The notes under the pieces were generated by a model. That model had not been told where the DNA came from. It saw only the letters and a list, made by a program, of their open reading frames with translations, and made no database searches. Made by a program: the position numbers and the translations under genes. A stretch of DNA of 64,000 bases from an uncultured Pelagibacteraceae bacterium (GTDB lineage Bacteria; Pseudomonadota; Alphaproteobacteria; Pelagibacterales; Pelagibacteraceae), in NCBI GenBank assembly GCA_902632445.1, contig CACPCL010000001.1, positions 1-64,000 on the forward strand, read 5' to 3'. Positions 8,921 through 18,619 of this stretch are shown piece after piece. How positions within the stretch are numbered: the first letter of the stretch is position 1; each line of letters begins with the position of its first letter.

Positions 8921-9865
8921 TTATTTACAGTATAGTTTTAAACATGCCATTCTTACAGCAACACCTAATTCAACTTGTTCTTTCACAAGACTAACGTTAA
9001 TGTCATCTGCTAATTTAGTATCGATCTCAACACCTCTATTCATTGGACCAGGATGCATTAGTAAAGCATCTTTTTTTGCAAATTTTAGTTTTTCTGGAGT
9101 TAGACCAAAAAATTCATAATATTCTCTTTTTGATGGAAGAAAGGATCCTTGCATTCTCTCATTTTGTAATCTTAGCATCATTACAATATCACAACCGTCT
9201 AACCCTTTTTTCATATCGGTATATGATTTAACTCCCAAATTATCAATTCCTTTTGGCATTAACGTTTTTGGAGCAATGACGTTTACTTCTGCACCTAACA
9301 TATTCATTAAATAAATATTTGATCTAGCTACTCTTGAGTGAAGAATGTCACCGCAAATTGCAATTTTTAATCCCTCAATGTTTCCTTTTCTATTAATAAT
9401 TGTTAAAGCATCTAGTAAGGCTTGAGTTGGATGTTCTCTTCTTCCATCGCCTGCGTTTATTACAGTACAATTAACTTTTTGTGAAAGAAGATTTGGTGCA
9501 CCTGAGTCTTGATGTCTTATAACTATTATATCTGGATGCATGGCATTTAGTGTCATGGCTGTATCAATTAATGTTTCACCTTTTTTTAATGCTGAGTTAC
9601 TCATATTCATCGTCATTACGTCTGCACCTAATCTTTTTCCAGCTAAATCAAAGGAACTTTGTGTTCTTGTAGAGGGTTCAAAGAATAAATTAATTTGAGT
9701 TTTTCCTCTTAGGACATCGAGCTTTTTAGAGCTACCTCTGTTTAATTTAATGAAAGATTTTGCTTCGGTTAAAATCTCTTTAGCTTCAAGAACTGATAAA
9801 TTTTGAATACCTAATAGATGTTTGGGGGTGTTTTTAATAGCTGAAACTTTTTTTACAGTTGCCAT
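8921..9865 (-). CDS. pyrB: Aspartate carbamoyltransferase catalytic subunit
   Basis: Condenses carbamoyl phosphate with aspartate, the first committed step of pyrimidine synthesis. The carbamoyl-phosphate loop [20 protein letters not shown] lies near residues 57-76, the His of [10 protein letters not shown] and the [11 protein letters not shown] motif follow, and the aspartate-binding end has [14 protein letters not shown]. The track starts at a TTG at 9874, but the ATG at 9865 ([10 protein letters not shown]) is the more likely start. The gene ends immediately before the dihydroorotase-like gene (no gap), which probably encodes its complex partner. Length (about 314 aa) is normal. Confidence 0.96.
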   Translation of the reverse strand: MATVKKVSAIKNTPKHLLGIQNLSVLEAKEILTEAKSFIKLNRGSSKKLDVLRGKTQINLFFEPSTRTQSSFDLAGKRLGADVMTMNMSNSALKKGETLIDTAMTLNAMHPDIIVIRHQDSGAPNLLSQKVNCTVINAGDGRREHPTQALLDALTIINRKGNIEGLKIAICGDILHSRVARSNIYLMNMLGAEVNVIAPKTLMPKGIDNLGVKSYTDMKKGLDGCDIVMMLRLQNERMQGSFLPSKREYYEFFGLTPEKLKFAKKDALLMHPGPMNRGVEIDTKLADDINVSLVKEQVELGVAVRMACLKLYCK

Positions 9866-9900
9866 TAAAATCAACTCTATAGGCCTTTTACTATATTATA

Positions 9901-10365
9901 TCAAGTATTTTTTTTATGATAATAATCAAGCACACCTTGAAGGATGAATTGAGCTGAATTTTCATCTAATTTCTTTACCTTTTTTGACGAATTTATTGCT
10001 AAATCATTAAATAGATTAAAAGCTCCTTGGCTAGATAATCTCTCATCCCATAAAGTGATATTTTCTGTAATATCTTTTGAAAGGTTTTTGGCTAAGTCTT
10101 TTGCTGATTGAGAAGATGGCCCCTCGGTCCCATCCATATTAATTGGGTTACCTATAACTATACCGTCTATCTTATATTCGTTTACAATCTTTTTAATTTG
10201 CGAAACTAAATCTCTGTAATTTTCTTTAACAATTGTAGTGTAAGGGGTTGCTACAATTTTATTTTCGTCTGAAATAGCTATTCCTATTCTCTTCCCACCT
10301 GGATCAATACCTATTAATCTTGATTTTTTATTAGTTTTCTTAATAAATACGTCAATATCGAGCAT
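9901..10365 (-). CDS. ruvX: Holliday junction resolvase-like / pre-16S rRNA nuclease YqgF
   Basis: A small RNase H-fold nuclease (154 aa) of the YqgF/RuvX family, implicated in processing the 5' end of 16S rRNA and proposed in Holliday junction resolution. The first acidic motif is LIGIDPGGKRIGIAISD at about residues 17-33, GIVIGNPINMDGTEG lies in the centre and WDERLSSQGA at about 109-118 is the conserved C-terminal catalytic region. It is followed by pyrB after 35 bases and is divergent from gatC across 51 bases, an arrangement common in alphaproteobacteria. Confidence 0.93.
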   Translation of the reverse strand: MLDIDVFIKKTNKKSRLIGIDPGGKRIGIAISDENKIVATPYTTIVKENYRDLVSQIKKIVNEYKIDGIVIGNPINMDGTEGPSSQSAKDLAKNLSKDITENITLWDERLSSQGAFNLFNDLAINSSKKVKKLDENSAQFILQGVLDYYHKKNT

Positions 10366-10416
10366 GAAATTTACCTAATTTGTGATAAAACACATTTTAA
10401 CTAACTTATTTCACAA

Positions 10417-10704
10417 ATGTCATTAGATAAAGAAAAAATTAAACATGTTGCTAAATTGGCTCGAATTTCGGTTGATGAAGCCAAAGTTGATAGTCTAACT
10501 AAAGATTTGAACTCAATTTTCAAATTTATTGAGCAATTGAATGAACTAAATACAGACAAAGTTGAACCATTAACTTCTATACTTAATCAGTCATTAAGAT
10601 CGAGAAAAGATGAAATCAGAGACGGTAAAATAAGAGAAAAGATTCTGAAAAATTCCCCCAAAGAAAATGAAGAGTTTTTTGTAGTACCTAAGGTGGTTGA
10701 ATAA
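10417..10704 (+). CDS. gatC: Asp-tRNA(Asn)/Glu-tRNA(Gln) amidotransferase subunit C
   Basis: The small stabilising subunit of the GatCAB amidotransferase, which converts misacylated Glu-tRNA(Gln) or Asp-tRNA(Asn) to the correct amide. The 95-aa product shows the family pattern: [14 protein letters not shown] at the N-terminus, [22 protein letters not shown] in the middle, and a C-terminal tail ending [11 protein letters not shown]. Its last base is the first base of gatA (TAATG), the start of an overlapping gatC-gatA-gatB operon. Confidence 0.95.
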   Translation: MSLDKEKIKHVAKLARISVDEAKVDSLTKDLNSIFKFIEQLNELNTDKVEPLTSILNQSLRSRKDEIRDGKIREKILKNSPKENEEFFVVPKVVE

Positions 10705-12161
10705 TGGTTGATATTACAAATCAAAGTTTAAATGACATTATAGAAAATATTAAAACAAAAAAAATTTCATCTACTGATTTAACTAAAGCGTACATAAACA
10801 ATATTCAAAGTGCAAAAAAGTTAAATGCATTCGTTACTACTACATTTGATCATGCTTTAGATAAGGCTAAACAATTTGATAACAAACCAAATTTTGATCA
10901 ATTACTTCCAGGAATACCTTTGGCTGTAAAAGATTTATTTTGTACAGAAAATATAAAAACAACAGCTGGAAGCAATATTTTAAATAACTTTATTCCTTCT
11001 TATGAGTCTACTGTTACAAAAAATTTGTGGAACAATGGATCATTTCTTTTAGGAAAACTAAATTGTGACGAGTTTGCTATGGGCTCTTCTAATGAAACAA
11101 GTTATTATGGAAATGTTATTAATCCTGTAGGAGATCAACTAGTACCCGGTGGTTCATCAGGAGGATCATCATCTGCTTTAGCTGCTGACTTAACCCCCGC
11201 TACAATTGGAACAGATACAGGTGGATCAATAAGGCAACCAGCTTCTTTTACCGGCACTGTCGGTTTAAAACCAACTTATGGATTATGCTCTAGATGGGGA
11301 ATAGTCGCTTTCGCATCTTCTTTAGATCAAGCTGGTCCAATGACAAAAACAATTAAAGATTGTGCAATTATGTTGGAGTCAATGTCTGGGTTTGATGAAA
11401 AAGACTCTACTTCAATAAATAAAAAGAAAGAACAATATTCAAAAAATTTAAAAGATAATATTAAAGGTTTAAAAATTGGAATTCCAAAAGAATATCGTGT
11501 TGACAATATGCCTAAAGAAATTGATGAGCTGTGGGAAAAAGGTAAAAAGATATTAAAAGATCTAGGAGCTCAATTAATTGATATTTCATTGCCTCATACA
11601 AAGTATGCTCTACCTACTTATTATATAGTTGCTCCAGCTGAAGCTTCATCTAATTTAGCCAGATATGATGGTGTTAGGTATGGTTATAGATCAAAACAAG
11701 GAAAAGATTTAATTGAGATGTATGAAAAAACTCGGTCTGAAGGTTTTGGAGATGAGGTCAAACGTAGAATATTAATTGGAACTTACGTTCTTTCATCAGG
11801 TTATTATGATGCTTATTATCTCAAGGCACAGAAAGTGAGACAACTAATTAAAAAAGATTTTGATGATAGCTTTACTAAAATAGACGCAATTCTAACACCA
11901 TCAACACCAAGTTCTGCTTTTAAAATAGGTGAAAAAACCAATGATCCTGTTTCTATGTATTTAAATGATATTTTTACTGTGCCTGTAAATTTAGCAGGTA
12001 TACCAGCTTTATCATTGCCCGCTGGTGTTGATAAACAAGGCTATCCTTTAGGTTTGCAACTTATTGGTAAAGCATTAGATGAGCAAAAAATTCTTAATAT
12101 TGGTTATGCGATTGAAAAAAATTGTCGTTTTAAAAATAAAATTAAAAGGTGGTGGTTATGA
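10704..12161 (+). CDS. gatA: Asp-tRNA(Asn)/Glu-tRNA(Gln) amidotransferase subunit A
   Basis: The glutaminase subunit of GatCAB, an amidase-signature protein that releases ammonia from glutamine for GatB. The Ser-cis-Ser-Lys triad is visible: Lys in LAVKDLFC near residue 74, and the serines in [15 protein letters not shown] and [13 protein letters not shown] around residues 149-175. Length (485 aa) is typical. The stop codon overlaps the gatB start as ATGA. The presence of all three subunits implies that Gln-tRNA, and possibly Asn-tRNA, is made indirectly. Confidence 0.97.
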   Translation: MVDITNQSLNDIIENIKTKKISSTDLTKAYINNIQSAKKLNAFVTTTFDHALDKAKQFDNKPNFDQLLPGIPLAVKDLFCTENIKTTAGSNILNNFIPSYESTVTKNLWNNGSFLLGKLNCDEFAMGSSNETSYYGNVINPVGDQLVPGGSSGGSSSALAADLTPATIGTDTGGSIRQPASFTGTVGLKPTYGLCSRWGIVAFASSLDQAGPMTKTIKDCAIMLESMSGFDEKDSTSINKKKEQYSKNLKDNIKGLKIGIPKEYRVDNMPKEIDELWEKGKKILKDLGAQLIDISLPHTKYALPTYYIVAPAEASSNLARYDGVRYGYRSKQGKDLIEMYEKTRSEGFGDEVKRRILIGTYVLSSGYYDAYYLKAQKVRQLIKKDFDDSFTKIDAILTPSTPSSAFKIGEKTNDPVSMYLNDIFTVPVNLAGIPALSLPAGVDKQGYPLGLQLIGKALDEQKILNIGYAIEKNCRFKNKIKRWWL

Positions 12162-13627
12162 GTAAAGAAAAATTTGATTATTTTATAAAGGGAGATAAAG
12201 GCAAATATGAAGTTGTTATAGGACTTGAAGTCCATGCTCAAGTTTTATCTAAATCTAAACTTTTCTCTGGTTCATCAACTAAATTTGGCGCTGATCCAAA
12301 TAATCAAGTAAGCTTAATTGACTCTGCTTTTCCAGGAATGCTACCGGTTATCAATGAAGAATGCATTAAGCAGGCAGTAAGAACTGGTCTTGGTTTAAAT
12401 GCTAAAATAAATAATTACTCAGTTTTTGATAGAAAAAATTATTTCTATGCAGATTTACCTCAAGGTTACCAAATATCCCAGTATAAACACCCCATCGTAG
12501 GAGAAGGCAAAGTTTTATTAGATATGCCTTATGGGTCAAAAGAGATCGGCATAGAGAGACTTCATCTCGAGCAAGATGCAGGTAAAAGCATTCATGATAT
12601 GGATCCAACCAATACTTACGTTGATTTAAATCGTTCAGGAATAGCTTTAATGGAAATAGTTAGTAAACCAGATCTTAGATCACCAGATGAGGTTAATGCT
12701 TACATAAAAAAATTAAGATCTATTATGAGATATTTGGGGACCTGTGATGGAAATATGCAAGAGGGGTCTCTTAGAGCTGATGTAAATGTATCTGTGAGAA
12801 AAGAAGGAGATAAAAATTTTGGAACACGTTGCGAAATCAAAAATGTAAATTCTATAAAATTTATGCAGATGGCAATAGAATATGAAGCTACAAGACAAGT
12901 TGAATTAATTGAAAACGGCAAGGAAATAGATCAAGAAACAAGGCTTTTTGACACCAAAAAAAATGAGACAAGATCGATGAGATCTAAAGAAGATGCACAT
13001 GATTATAGATATTTTCCTGATCCAGATCTTCTACCTTTAAAGTTAGAACAAAAATTAATTGATGAGTTAAAAAAATCTCTTCCAGAACTTCCTGATAAAA
13101 AAAAGGAAAGATTTATGAAAGAATATGGACTAAATGCATATGAAGCAAATGTTTTAGTTTCAGAAAAAGAAATTTCGGACTATTACGAAGAAGTTGCTAA
13201 ATTATCTGACAAAAAACTTGCAGCTACTTGGATGATGGGGGATTTGTTTGCAATGTTAAATGATAAGGGACTTGATATATCTAAATCTCCAATATCAACA
13301 AAACATTTTGCAGAACTTGTTCAATCTATTAAATCTGGAGAAATTTCAGGAAGAATAGCGAAAGAAGTTTTTGAAATAATGCTTGAAACAGGTGACAATC
13401 CTAAAAAAATAATTGAATCAAAGGGTTTGAAACAACAAAGTGACCCTAAAGAATTAGAAAAAATGATTAATGAAATTTTATCTAAAAACAAAGATAAAGT
13501 TGATCAATATAAATCTGGAAAAGATAAATTATTTGGTTTTTTTGTTGGTCAAGTTATGAAATCCTCAGGAGGAAAAGCAAATCCACAACTAACAAATGAG
13601 ATTTTAAAAAAACTTTTAAAAGGCTAA
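12158..13627 (+). CDS. gatB: Asp-tRNA(Asn)/Glu-tRNA(Gln) amidotransferase subunit B
   Basis: The kinase/transamidase subunit that activates the misacylated tRNA and transfers ammonia to it. Characteristic motifs are [21 protein letters not shown] near the N-terminus, [19 protein letters not shown], and the C-terminal YqeY-like tail. The ORF track begins at a GTG (12149). I prefer the ATG at 12158 (MSKEKFDYF), which overlaps the gatA stop as ATGA and is preceded by a purine-rich aaaggtggt. About 489 aa, normal length. A methyltransferase gene follows after two bases. Confidence 0.96.
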   Translation: MSKEKFDYFIKGDKGKYEVVIGLEVHAQVLSKSKLFSGSSTKFGADPNNQVSLIDSAFPGMLPVINEECIKQAVRTGLGLNAKINNYSVFDRKNYFYADLPQGYQISQYKHPIVGEGKVLLDMPYGSKEIGIERLHLEQDAGKSIHDMDPTNTYVDLNRSGIALMEIVSKPDLRSPDEVNAYIKKLRSIMRYLGTCDGNMQEGSLRADVNVSVRKEGDKNFGTRCEIKNVNSIKFMQMAIEYEATRQVELIENGKEIDQETRLFDTKKNETRSMRSKEDAHDYRYFPDPDLLPLKLEQKLIDELKKSLPELPDKKKERFMKEYGLNAYEANVLVSEKEISDYYEEVAKLSDKKLAATWMMGDLFAMLNDKGLDISKSPISTKHFAELVQSIKSGEISGRIAKEVFEIMLETGDNPKKIIESKGLKQQSDPKELEKMINEILSKNKDKVDQYKSGKDKLFGFFVGQVMKSSGGKANPQLTNEILKKLLKG

Positions 13628-13629
13628 CT

Positions 13630-14283
13630 ATGCCTAAAACATTAGATTTAACTGATAATCTTGAAAAGTATATCATTGACCATTCTGATGATCTAACTGA
13701 CATTCAAAAAGAAATCCTAGATTACAACTCTAGTCTTGGAGAACAAAAGAAATTACAAATATCTATTTCACAAGCACAATTTCTTCAAACATTAATTAAG
13801 ATATCTAACATCAAAAAAGTTTTAGAAATTGGAAGTTTTACAGGTTTTAGCGCCCTATCAATGGCTTTGGCCTTACCTAAAGATGGGTCTTTAATTAGCT
13901 TAGATAAGAATTCTGAATTTAGCAAAAAAGCAAAAACTTTTTACGATAAGGCTAATGAAAATAAGATTATACAAATTATAAAGCCTGCACTTGAGAGTCT
14001 AAAGATATTAGAAAATTCTAAACAAAAATTTGATCTAATATTTATCGATGCAGATAAAGAAAATTACCTAAATTATTATGAAAAATGCATTAAGATGATT
14101 GATCAAAATGGAATAATTATAGTTGATAATGTTTTATGGCATGGAGAAGTAGTTGATAAATCAAAAAATGATAAATTTACAAATATTATTAGAGACTTTA
14201 ACAATCACATAAAAAAAGATGAAAGAGTGAAAAAAAATATCATTCCTATAGGTGATGGATTAACAATCTGTATTAAAAAATAA
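13630..14283 (+). CDS. Class I SAM-dependent O-methyltransferase (caffeoyl-CoA OMT/COMT-like family)
   Basis: A 217-aa protein of the O-methyltransferase family 3 type. The SAM-binding glycine motif VLEIGSFTGFSALSMALAL lies near residues 59-77, FDLIFIDADKENYLNYYE near 136-153 holds the metal and SAM ligands, and GIIIVDNVLWHGEVVD follows, all in the family order. Metal-dependent methylation of a catechol-like or other hydroxyl substrate is expected, but no substrate can be deduced. It lies two bases after gatB and shares one base with the next gene (TAATG), so it is part of that operon. Confidence 0.88.
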   Translation: MPKTLDLTDNLEKYIIDHSDDLTDIQKEILDYNSSLGEQKKLQISISQAQFLQTLIKISNIKKVLEIGSFTGFSALSMALALPKDGSLISLDKNSEFSKKAKTFYDKANENKIIQIIKPALESLKILENSKQKFDLIFIDADKENYLNYYEKCIKMIDQNGIIIVDNVLWHGEVVDKSKNDKFTNIIRDFNNHIKKDERVKKNIIPIGDGLTICIKK

Positions 14284-15194
14284 TGTTTGCTGTTTTTGGA
14301 TTTTATAAGTTTAAAAAGATTAAATCTTTGAAGAAATTTAGATCTTTATTTCAATCAGAGCTGTTTGATAATAAAGTCAGAGGAACTTTAATTCTTTCTT
14401 CAGAAGGTATTAATGGAACACTTGCAGGTCAAAAAAAATCAATTTTAAAAATAAAAAACTTATTAAAAAAAAAATTAAAGTTTATTAATTTTGATAGCAG
14501 CAACCATTCTACAAGTAAGTTTCAACCATTTCATCAAGGAAAAGTTAAGATAAAAAAAGAGGTAGTACCCATCGGTTTAAAAATTAATAAAAAAAATAAA
14601 AAACAAAATAAATATCTATCAGGTAAATCTTGGAACAGATTAATATCTAAAAAAGAAACTTTAGTTGTTGATGTAAGAAAGTCATTTGAATTTAAGGTAG
14701 GTACTTTTAAAAAAGCTATTAATCCAAATATTACTAACTTTAGGGATTTTCCAAAATATTTAAAAAAGATAAATAAAAAAAAACCAGTTGCTATGTTTTG
14801 CACAGGTGGTATTAGATGTGAAAAAGCATCTGTTTATCTAAAACAAAAAGGTTTTAAAAACGTTTTTCAATTAAAAGGTGGCATCCTCAATTATTTAGAT
14901 AAAGTTGATAAGAAAAATAGCTTGTGGAAAGGAGAATGTTTCGTTTTTGATAATAGAGTTTCAGTTAAACATGGACTAAAGCACGGTTCATTCTCTGTAT
15001 GCGGCGGTTGTAGAACACCAATCTCATCTCTGGATAAGAAATCAAATATGTATGAAAAAGGTGTTTCTTGTCATAATTGTTATAAAAATCTCACAGAAAG
15101 TCAAAAAACTAGATTTAGAATGAGACAGAAACAAATTAATATTGCTAAAAGCAAAGGCTCCAAGCATATGTTTCAGAAAGAGTATACTGTATGA
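14283..15194 (+). CDS. trhO: tRNA uridine(34) hydroxylase, rhodanese family (TrhO/YceA)
   Basis: Members of the YceA/TrhO group catalyse prephenate-independent hydroxylation of U34 in tRNAs on the way to (c)mo5U. The protein (303 aa) has the N-terminal acylphosphatase-like UPF0176 domain (LSSEGINGTLAG near residues 39-50) and a central rhodanese domain with MFCTGGIRCEKASVYL around 171-186 containing the catalytic cysteine. A Cys-rich tail follows (CGGCRTP, CHNC), as in the family. The gene overlaps the MATE gene by four bases (ATGA). Confidence 0.92.
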   Translation: MFAVFGFYKFKKIKSLKKFRSLFQSELFDNKVRGTLILSSEGINGTLAGQKKSILKIKNLLKKKLKFINFDSSNHSTSKFQPFHQGKVKIKKEVVPIGLKINKKNKKQNKYLSGKSWNRLISKKETLVVDVRKSFEFKVGTFKKAINPNITNFRDFPKYLKKINKKKPVAMFCTGGIRCEKASVYLKQKGFKNVFQLKGGILNYLDKVDKKNSLWKGECFVFDNRVSVKHGLKHGSFSVCGGCRTPISSLDKKSNMYEKGVSCHNCYKNLTESQKTRFRMRQKQINIAKSKGSKHMFQKEYTV

Positions 15195-16549
15195 AATCAA
15201 TAAATTTAATTGGTGAACCGATTATAGATTTGCTTAAAAAAATCGCAATACCTGCGAGCACAGGTACACTTTTTCAAACTCTTTATAATATTGTAGATAC
15301 TTTTTTTGCAGGAAAGATATCTGCAAATGCATTAGCAGCTATAGCTAAATCTTTTCCTTTATATTTTATAATTATTGCTACAGGGGTAGGAATTGTTTCA
15401 GCTTCAAATGCTTTAATAAGTAATTCACTTGGTGCAAAAGATGACCGTACTGCTTCTCTTTATGTGGCTCAATCGCTTCTTTATTCTGTTATTGTTTCAA
15501 TTTTAGTAACTATAGTTGGCTTATCATTTTCAGATGATCTTTTGAAATTTATGGGTTCAGATCAAGAAACAATTAGATTAGCTACAGATTATTTGGACAT
15601 TATTTTTTTTGCTACTTTTATTTTTTTAATTCAGATTTCTTTAAATGGCGCTCTAAATGCTCAAGGTGATACTAAAAGTTATAGAAATGTTTTAATAGTT
15701 AGTTTTTTCTTAAATATTGGACTTAACCCCTTATTTATATTCGGTTTAGGACCTATTCCTGCTTTTGGAATTGCAGGTTTAGCAATAGCAACAGTTATTG
15801 CTCAGTTTTTAGGATTAATTTATTTGGCACATAAAGTTTACTGCTGTGAACTTAAACAATATTTAAGCCCTCAATGTTTTCTCCCAAAGATTAATTTAAT
15901 CAAAAATCTTACAAATCAATCAGTCCCAATGATGATGAATATGTTTATGATTGGCCTAGGAATTTATAATATTCTATTTTTTGTTAGTAAATTTGGATAC
16001 CTTGCTGCAGCCGGCTATGGTTCTGCTCTTAGAATAGAACAAATTCTTTTATTACCAGTAATTGGTCTTAATACAGCCGTTCTAACCATTGCAGGCCAAA
16101 ATTTTGGGGCTAAACTTTTTGATAGAGTAGATGAGTCTTACACTAAAGCAATTATGGTTGGCTCATCATTTATGATTTTAGCAGGTGTTATTGTTTTTTT
16201 ATTAGCTGATAATATCGTTTCAATCTTCACTGATAATCAGGAAGTGATAGATTTTGGCGCTGATTACTTAAAAGTTGCAGCTTTTATTGGGCCTGTGTAT
16301 CCGGTTTTTTTTATTACAAATGCTTTATTTCAAGCAATTAAAAAGCCGATTTATACAGTAATAATAACTTTCTCAAGATTAGTATTACTGCCGTTTTCCA
16401 CAATGTCAGTTGTGGTATTTGTATTAAATGGAAGTTTCAAAGATTTATTTTTAGGTTTATTTTTCATAAATTGGACATTTGGAATTCTGGTATTCTTATT
16501 TTCTAAGTATTATATGAAAAAACTATTTAGTAAGACTGCTAAAGTTTAA
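15191..16549 (+). CDS. MATE family efflux transporter
   Basis: A membrane protein of 452 aa with about twelve hydrophobic segments in two similar halves, as in multidrug and toxic compound extrusion carriers, which export cationic compounds using Na+ or H+ gradients. Family features include IPASTGTLFQTLYNIVDTFF near residues 17-36, SLNGALNAQGDTKSYRN near 148-164 and TIAGQNFGAKLFDRVD in the second half. Its start overlaps the trhO stop by four bases, and it converges with the ABC permease gene with only two bases between stops. The substrate is unknown. Confidence 0.92.
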   Translation: MKSINLIGEPIIDLLKKIAIPASTGTLFQTLYNIVDTFFAGKISANALAAIAKSFPLYFIIIATGVGIVSASNALISNSLGAKDDRTASLYVAQSLLYSVIVSILVTIVGLSFSDDLLKFMGSDQETIRLATDYLDIIFFATFIFLIQISLNGALNAQGDTKSYRNVLIVSFFLNIGLNPLFIFGLGPIPAFGIAGLAIATVIAQFLGLIYLAHKVYCCELKQYLSPQCFLPKINLIKNLTNQSVPMMMNMFMIGLGIYNILFFVSKFGYLAAAGYGSALRIEQILLLPVIGLNTAVLTIAGQNFGAKLFDRVDESYTKAIMVGSSFMILAGVIVFLLADNIVSIFTDNQEVIDFGADYLKVAAFIGPVYPVFFITNALFQAIKKPIYTVIITFSRLVLLPFSTMSVVVFVLNGSFKDLFLGLFFINWTFGILVFLFSKYYMKKLFSKTAKV

Positions 16550-16551
16550 AA

Positions 16552-17286
16552 TTATTTATACTTTAATCTATTTTCTAATTTTCTAACGAAATATGAGACG
16601 ACTAGAATTAGTATTAAGTACTCTAATATTAAAAAAGTGTAGATTTCTAAAGGCCGGTAAGTTGTTGTTACAAGTTCATTTGCTTTTCTTGTTAAGTCAC
16701 CTATTCCAATAATTGATACCAAAGATGACATCTTCAAAACATATACAAATTGATTCCCCATTGCTGGCAATACAACTTTTATGGCCTGAGGTAAGATCAC
16801 TAATCTCATTTTTCTCCAAAAATCCATCCCAAGAGACTCAGACACTTCGTGCTGCCCTTTTGAAATTGAATTTATGCCAGCTCTAAAGATTTCTGCTTGA
16901 AAAGCACTTTCGCTTATAGTTAAAGCAATAATACCCGATACAAAAGGGGAGAAACTAATACCTAACATGATAGGCAAACCGTAATAAATCCATAGAATTA
17001 AAACTAATAAAGGTATTGCTCTAATAATCTCCACATATGTTATATTAAAATAACTCAAGAACTTGTTATTTGAAAGGGAAGGAAGAGCAACTACCAAACC
17101 AATAATCATTGCTAATATAATTGATACTATTGAAATGTAAATTGTAGTAGTTATACCACTAATTAAGAATTTAAGATTAGTAAGGCCTTCAATATTCTCT
17201 GGACTTAGAATATACCATCCCCATTCGTAGTTTGAACTACATCCTGAAAGTAAAAAAAATAAAGATATTAATTTTAAAATCTTCAC
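16552..17286 (-). CDS. Polar amino-acid ABC transporter permease with lipobox-like N-terminal extension
   Basis: The inner-membrane channel of a His/Glu/Gln-type ABC importer. The core has the HisM-family pattern: TTIYISIVSIILAMIIGLVVAL as a first TM pair, TYVEIIRAIPLLVLILWIYYGLP, and the coupling-loop stretch AGINSISKGQHEVSESLGM near 145-165. The N-terminus is odd: it starts at a GTG and reads MKILKLISLFFLLSGCSSNYEW, which looks like a lipoprotein signal with a lipobox at about residues 13-16. No later ATG precedes the first core TM. The binding-protein gene lies 41 bases upstream on the same strand. The ATPase is not nearby and must be encoded elsewhere. Confidence 0.9.
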   Translation of the reverse strand: MKILKLISLFFLLSGCSSNYEWGWYILSPENIEGLTNLKFLISGITTTIYISIVSIILAMIIGLVVALPSLSNNKFLSYFNITYVEIIRAIPLLVLILWIYYGLPIMLGISFSPFVSGIIALTISESAFQAEIFRAGINSISKGQHEVSESLGMDFWRKMRLVILPQAIKVVLPAMGNQFVYVLKMSSLVSIIGIGDLTRKANELVTTTYRPLEIYTFLILEYLILILVVSYFVRKLENRLKYK

Positions 17287-17327
17287 TTGTTAACTATATT
17301 TGTAAAAAGGTATTATTTAAACTTAAA

Positions 17328-18098
17328 TTATAAGCTTTTAAGATTATATTTAGCTTCTAAAGTCATGAAAAACCCTGAAGATTGCTTCCGCTTTATCCAT
17401 TTGCTCACGTAATCATTCCAAGTTTTATCACCTTTAGGAACCATCATTGCAAGAAATGCGGGATTTTTTCCACCATCTGGAACGATTGCAAGCTGAGGAT
17501 ATTTAACAACTAGTTTGTTAGCCTCAAGTGAACTTGTTATATTTCCATCTGCTCTACCAGCTAAAACTTCTTGAAAATCCCTAGCTGGAGCTTCAATTGA
17601 TCTTAATTTTGATTTTGGAAAAAATTCTTTTGCTTTTTCCTCTTGGGAAGTACCTAATGTAGTAGCTATAATTACTTTTTTATTATTTAATGATTGCCAT
17701 GTTGGAAATTTTTTTAAATTTTTCTTTAGAACTAATGGGACTGTACCGTATTTATAATAAGTTGAAGTAAAACCTGCTACTTCCGCTCTTTTAGGGGTTT
17801 TAGTAACACTAGTTGATATATCATATCTGTCAGCTGTTATTCCTGCTACAATTGTTTTCCATTCGGCAGGAACAAATTTTACTTTTACACCTAAATCTTT
17901 TGCTAGTTCATTCATCACATCAATATCAAATCCTTTATACTTATTAGTTGCTGGGTCTTTCATTGACATTGGATCCCAGTCACCTGTAGTTCCAACTCTT
18001 AATTCACCGTTTTTTTTGATTGTGTCTAATTTAGACTCAGCTTGAGCGCTTGTGGTAATAAACAATATTAATAAAGTTGAAAATATTTTCTTAATCAC
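17328..18098 (-). CDS. Periplasmic solute-binding protein, family 3 (amino-acid or cyclohexadienyl-dehydratase-like)
   Basis: A 256-aa exported protein with a signal peptide ending at about residue 20 (TSAQA). The mature part has the family-3 layout: [14 protein letters not shown] near residues 32-45, [17 protein letters not shown], and [19 protein letters not shown] near 93-111. The GTTGDWDP opening also resembles periplasmic cyclohexadienyl/arogenate dehydratases of this fold, so an enzymatic role cannot be excluded. Linkage to the permease gene 41 bases downstream argues for transport. It is divergent from umuD across the 125-base region 18099-18223. Confidence 0.88.
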   Translation of the reverse strand: MIKKIFSTLLILFITTSAQAESKLDTIKKNGELRVGTTGDWDPMSMKDPATNKYKGFDIDVMNELAKDLGVKVKFVPAEWKTIVAGITADRYDISTSVTKTPKRAEVAGFTSTYYKYGTVPLVLKKNLKKFPTWQSLNNKKVIIATTLGTSQEEKAKEFFPKSKLRSIEAPARDFQEVLAGRADGNITSSLEANKLVVKYPQLAIVPDGGKNPAFLAMMVPKGDKTWNDYVSKWIKRKQSSGFFMTLEAKYNLKSL

Positions 18099-18174
18099 AT
18101 TATGTTAATAGCCAATCCTTCCTTTTTTTTCGAATTGCAATTTGACCCACTTTAACAATTTATCCAAAAAGGGG

Positions 18175-18204
18175 TTGACTGACAGGTGTTTTATCAGCTA
18201 TAAA
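18175..18204 (+). promoter_or_regulatory. Sigma-70-type promoter of umuDC
   Basis: TTGACT at 18175-18180 (five of six matches to the -35 consensus) and TATAAA at 18199-18204 (five of six to -10), separated by 18 bases. Transcription would start near 18211, giving a leader of only about 13 bases before the umuD ATG at 18224. The SOS box lies over the start point. This is pattern matching and no transcript data are available. Confidence 0.7.
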
Positions 18205-18219
18205 GAACAAAACAAGAAC
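18205..18219 (+). promoter_or_regulatory. LexA-binding SOS box, alphaproteobacterial type (GAAC-N7-GAAC)
   Basis: GAACaaaacaaGAAC is an exact match to the direct-repeat SOS operator known in alphaproteobacteria (GAAC-N7-GAAC, equivalently GTTC-N7-GTTC on the other strand). It directly follows the predicted -10 element and ends five bases before the umuD start, so bound LexA would block promoter clearance. It sits in front of a classic SOS gene pair, which makes chance occurrence unlikely. Confidence 0.9.
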
Positions 18220-18223
18220 ATTT

Positions 18224-18619
18224 ATGAAGCTAACAATACCTTATTATTTGCATAAAGTAGGAGCTGGTTTTCCATCACCAGCAACAGATTATATTGAAGA
18301 TGATATAGATTTAAACTCTCATCTCATAACAAATGCACCAGCCACTTTTATTATAAGAGTGCAGGGAAAGTCCATGACTAACGTCGGTATATATGACGGA
18401 GACCTATTGATAGTAGACAAAAGTCTAAATCCAAAAAATTTTTCTACAGTAATAGCAAATATTAATGAGGAACTTGTTGTTAAAACTTTAGTGAAAAGCA
18501 AAGGAGATAACTACTTAACATCAGGTTCAAGAAATACATCAGATAAAATTAACTTAACAGATAATCCAGAAATAATAATTTGGGGAGTAGTAACATATGT
18601 CATCCATAAACAGCAGTAA
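18224..18619 (+). CDS. umuD: UmuD-like SOS mutagenesis protein (S24 self-cleaving peptidase)
   Basis: A 131-aa LexA-fold protein that is cleaved on RecA filaments and then activates the UmuC polymerase. The cleavage site is [12 protein letters not shown] (Ala14-Gly15; E. coli UmuD has Cys-Gly here). The catalytic Ser50 is in VQGKSM and Lys87 in LVVKTL, with the same 37-residue spacing as in E. coli UmuD. The N-terminal arm is only about 14 residues against 24 in E. coli. The umuC start lies inside its 3' end (23-base overlap). LexA control is indicated by the SOS box just upstream. Confidence 0.93.
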   Translation: MKLTIPYYLHKVGAGFPSPATDYIEDDIDLNSHLITNAPATFIIRVQGKSMTNVGIYDGDLLIVDKSLNPKNFSTVIANINEELVVKTLVKSKGDNYLTSGSRNTSDKINLTDNPEIIIWGVVTYVIHKQQ

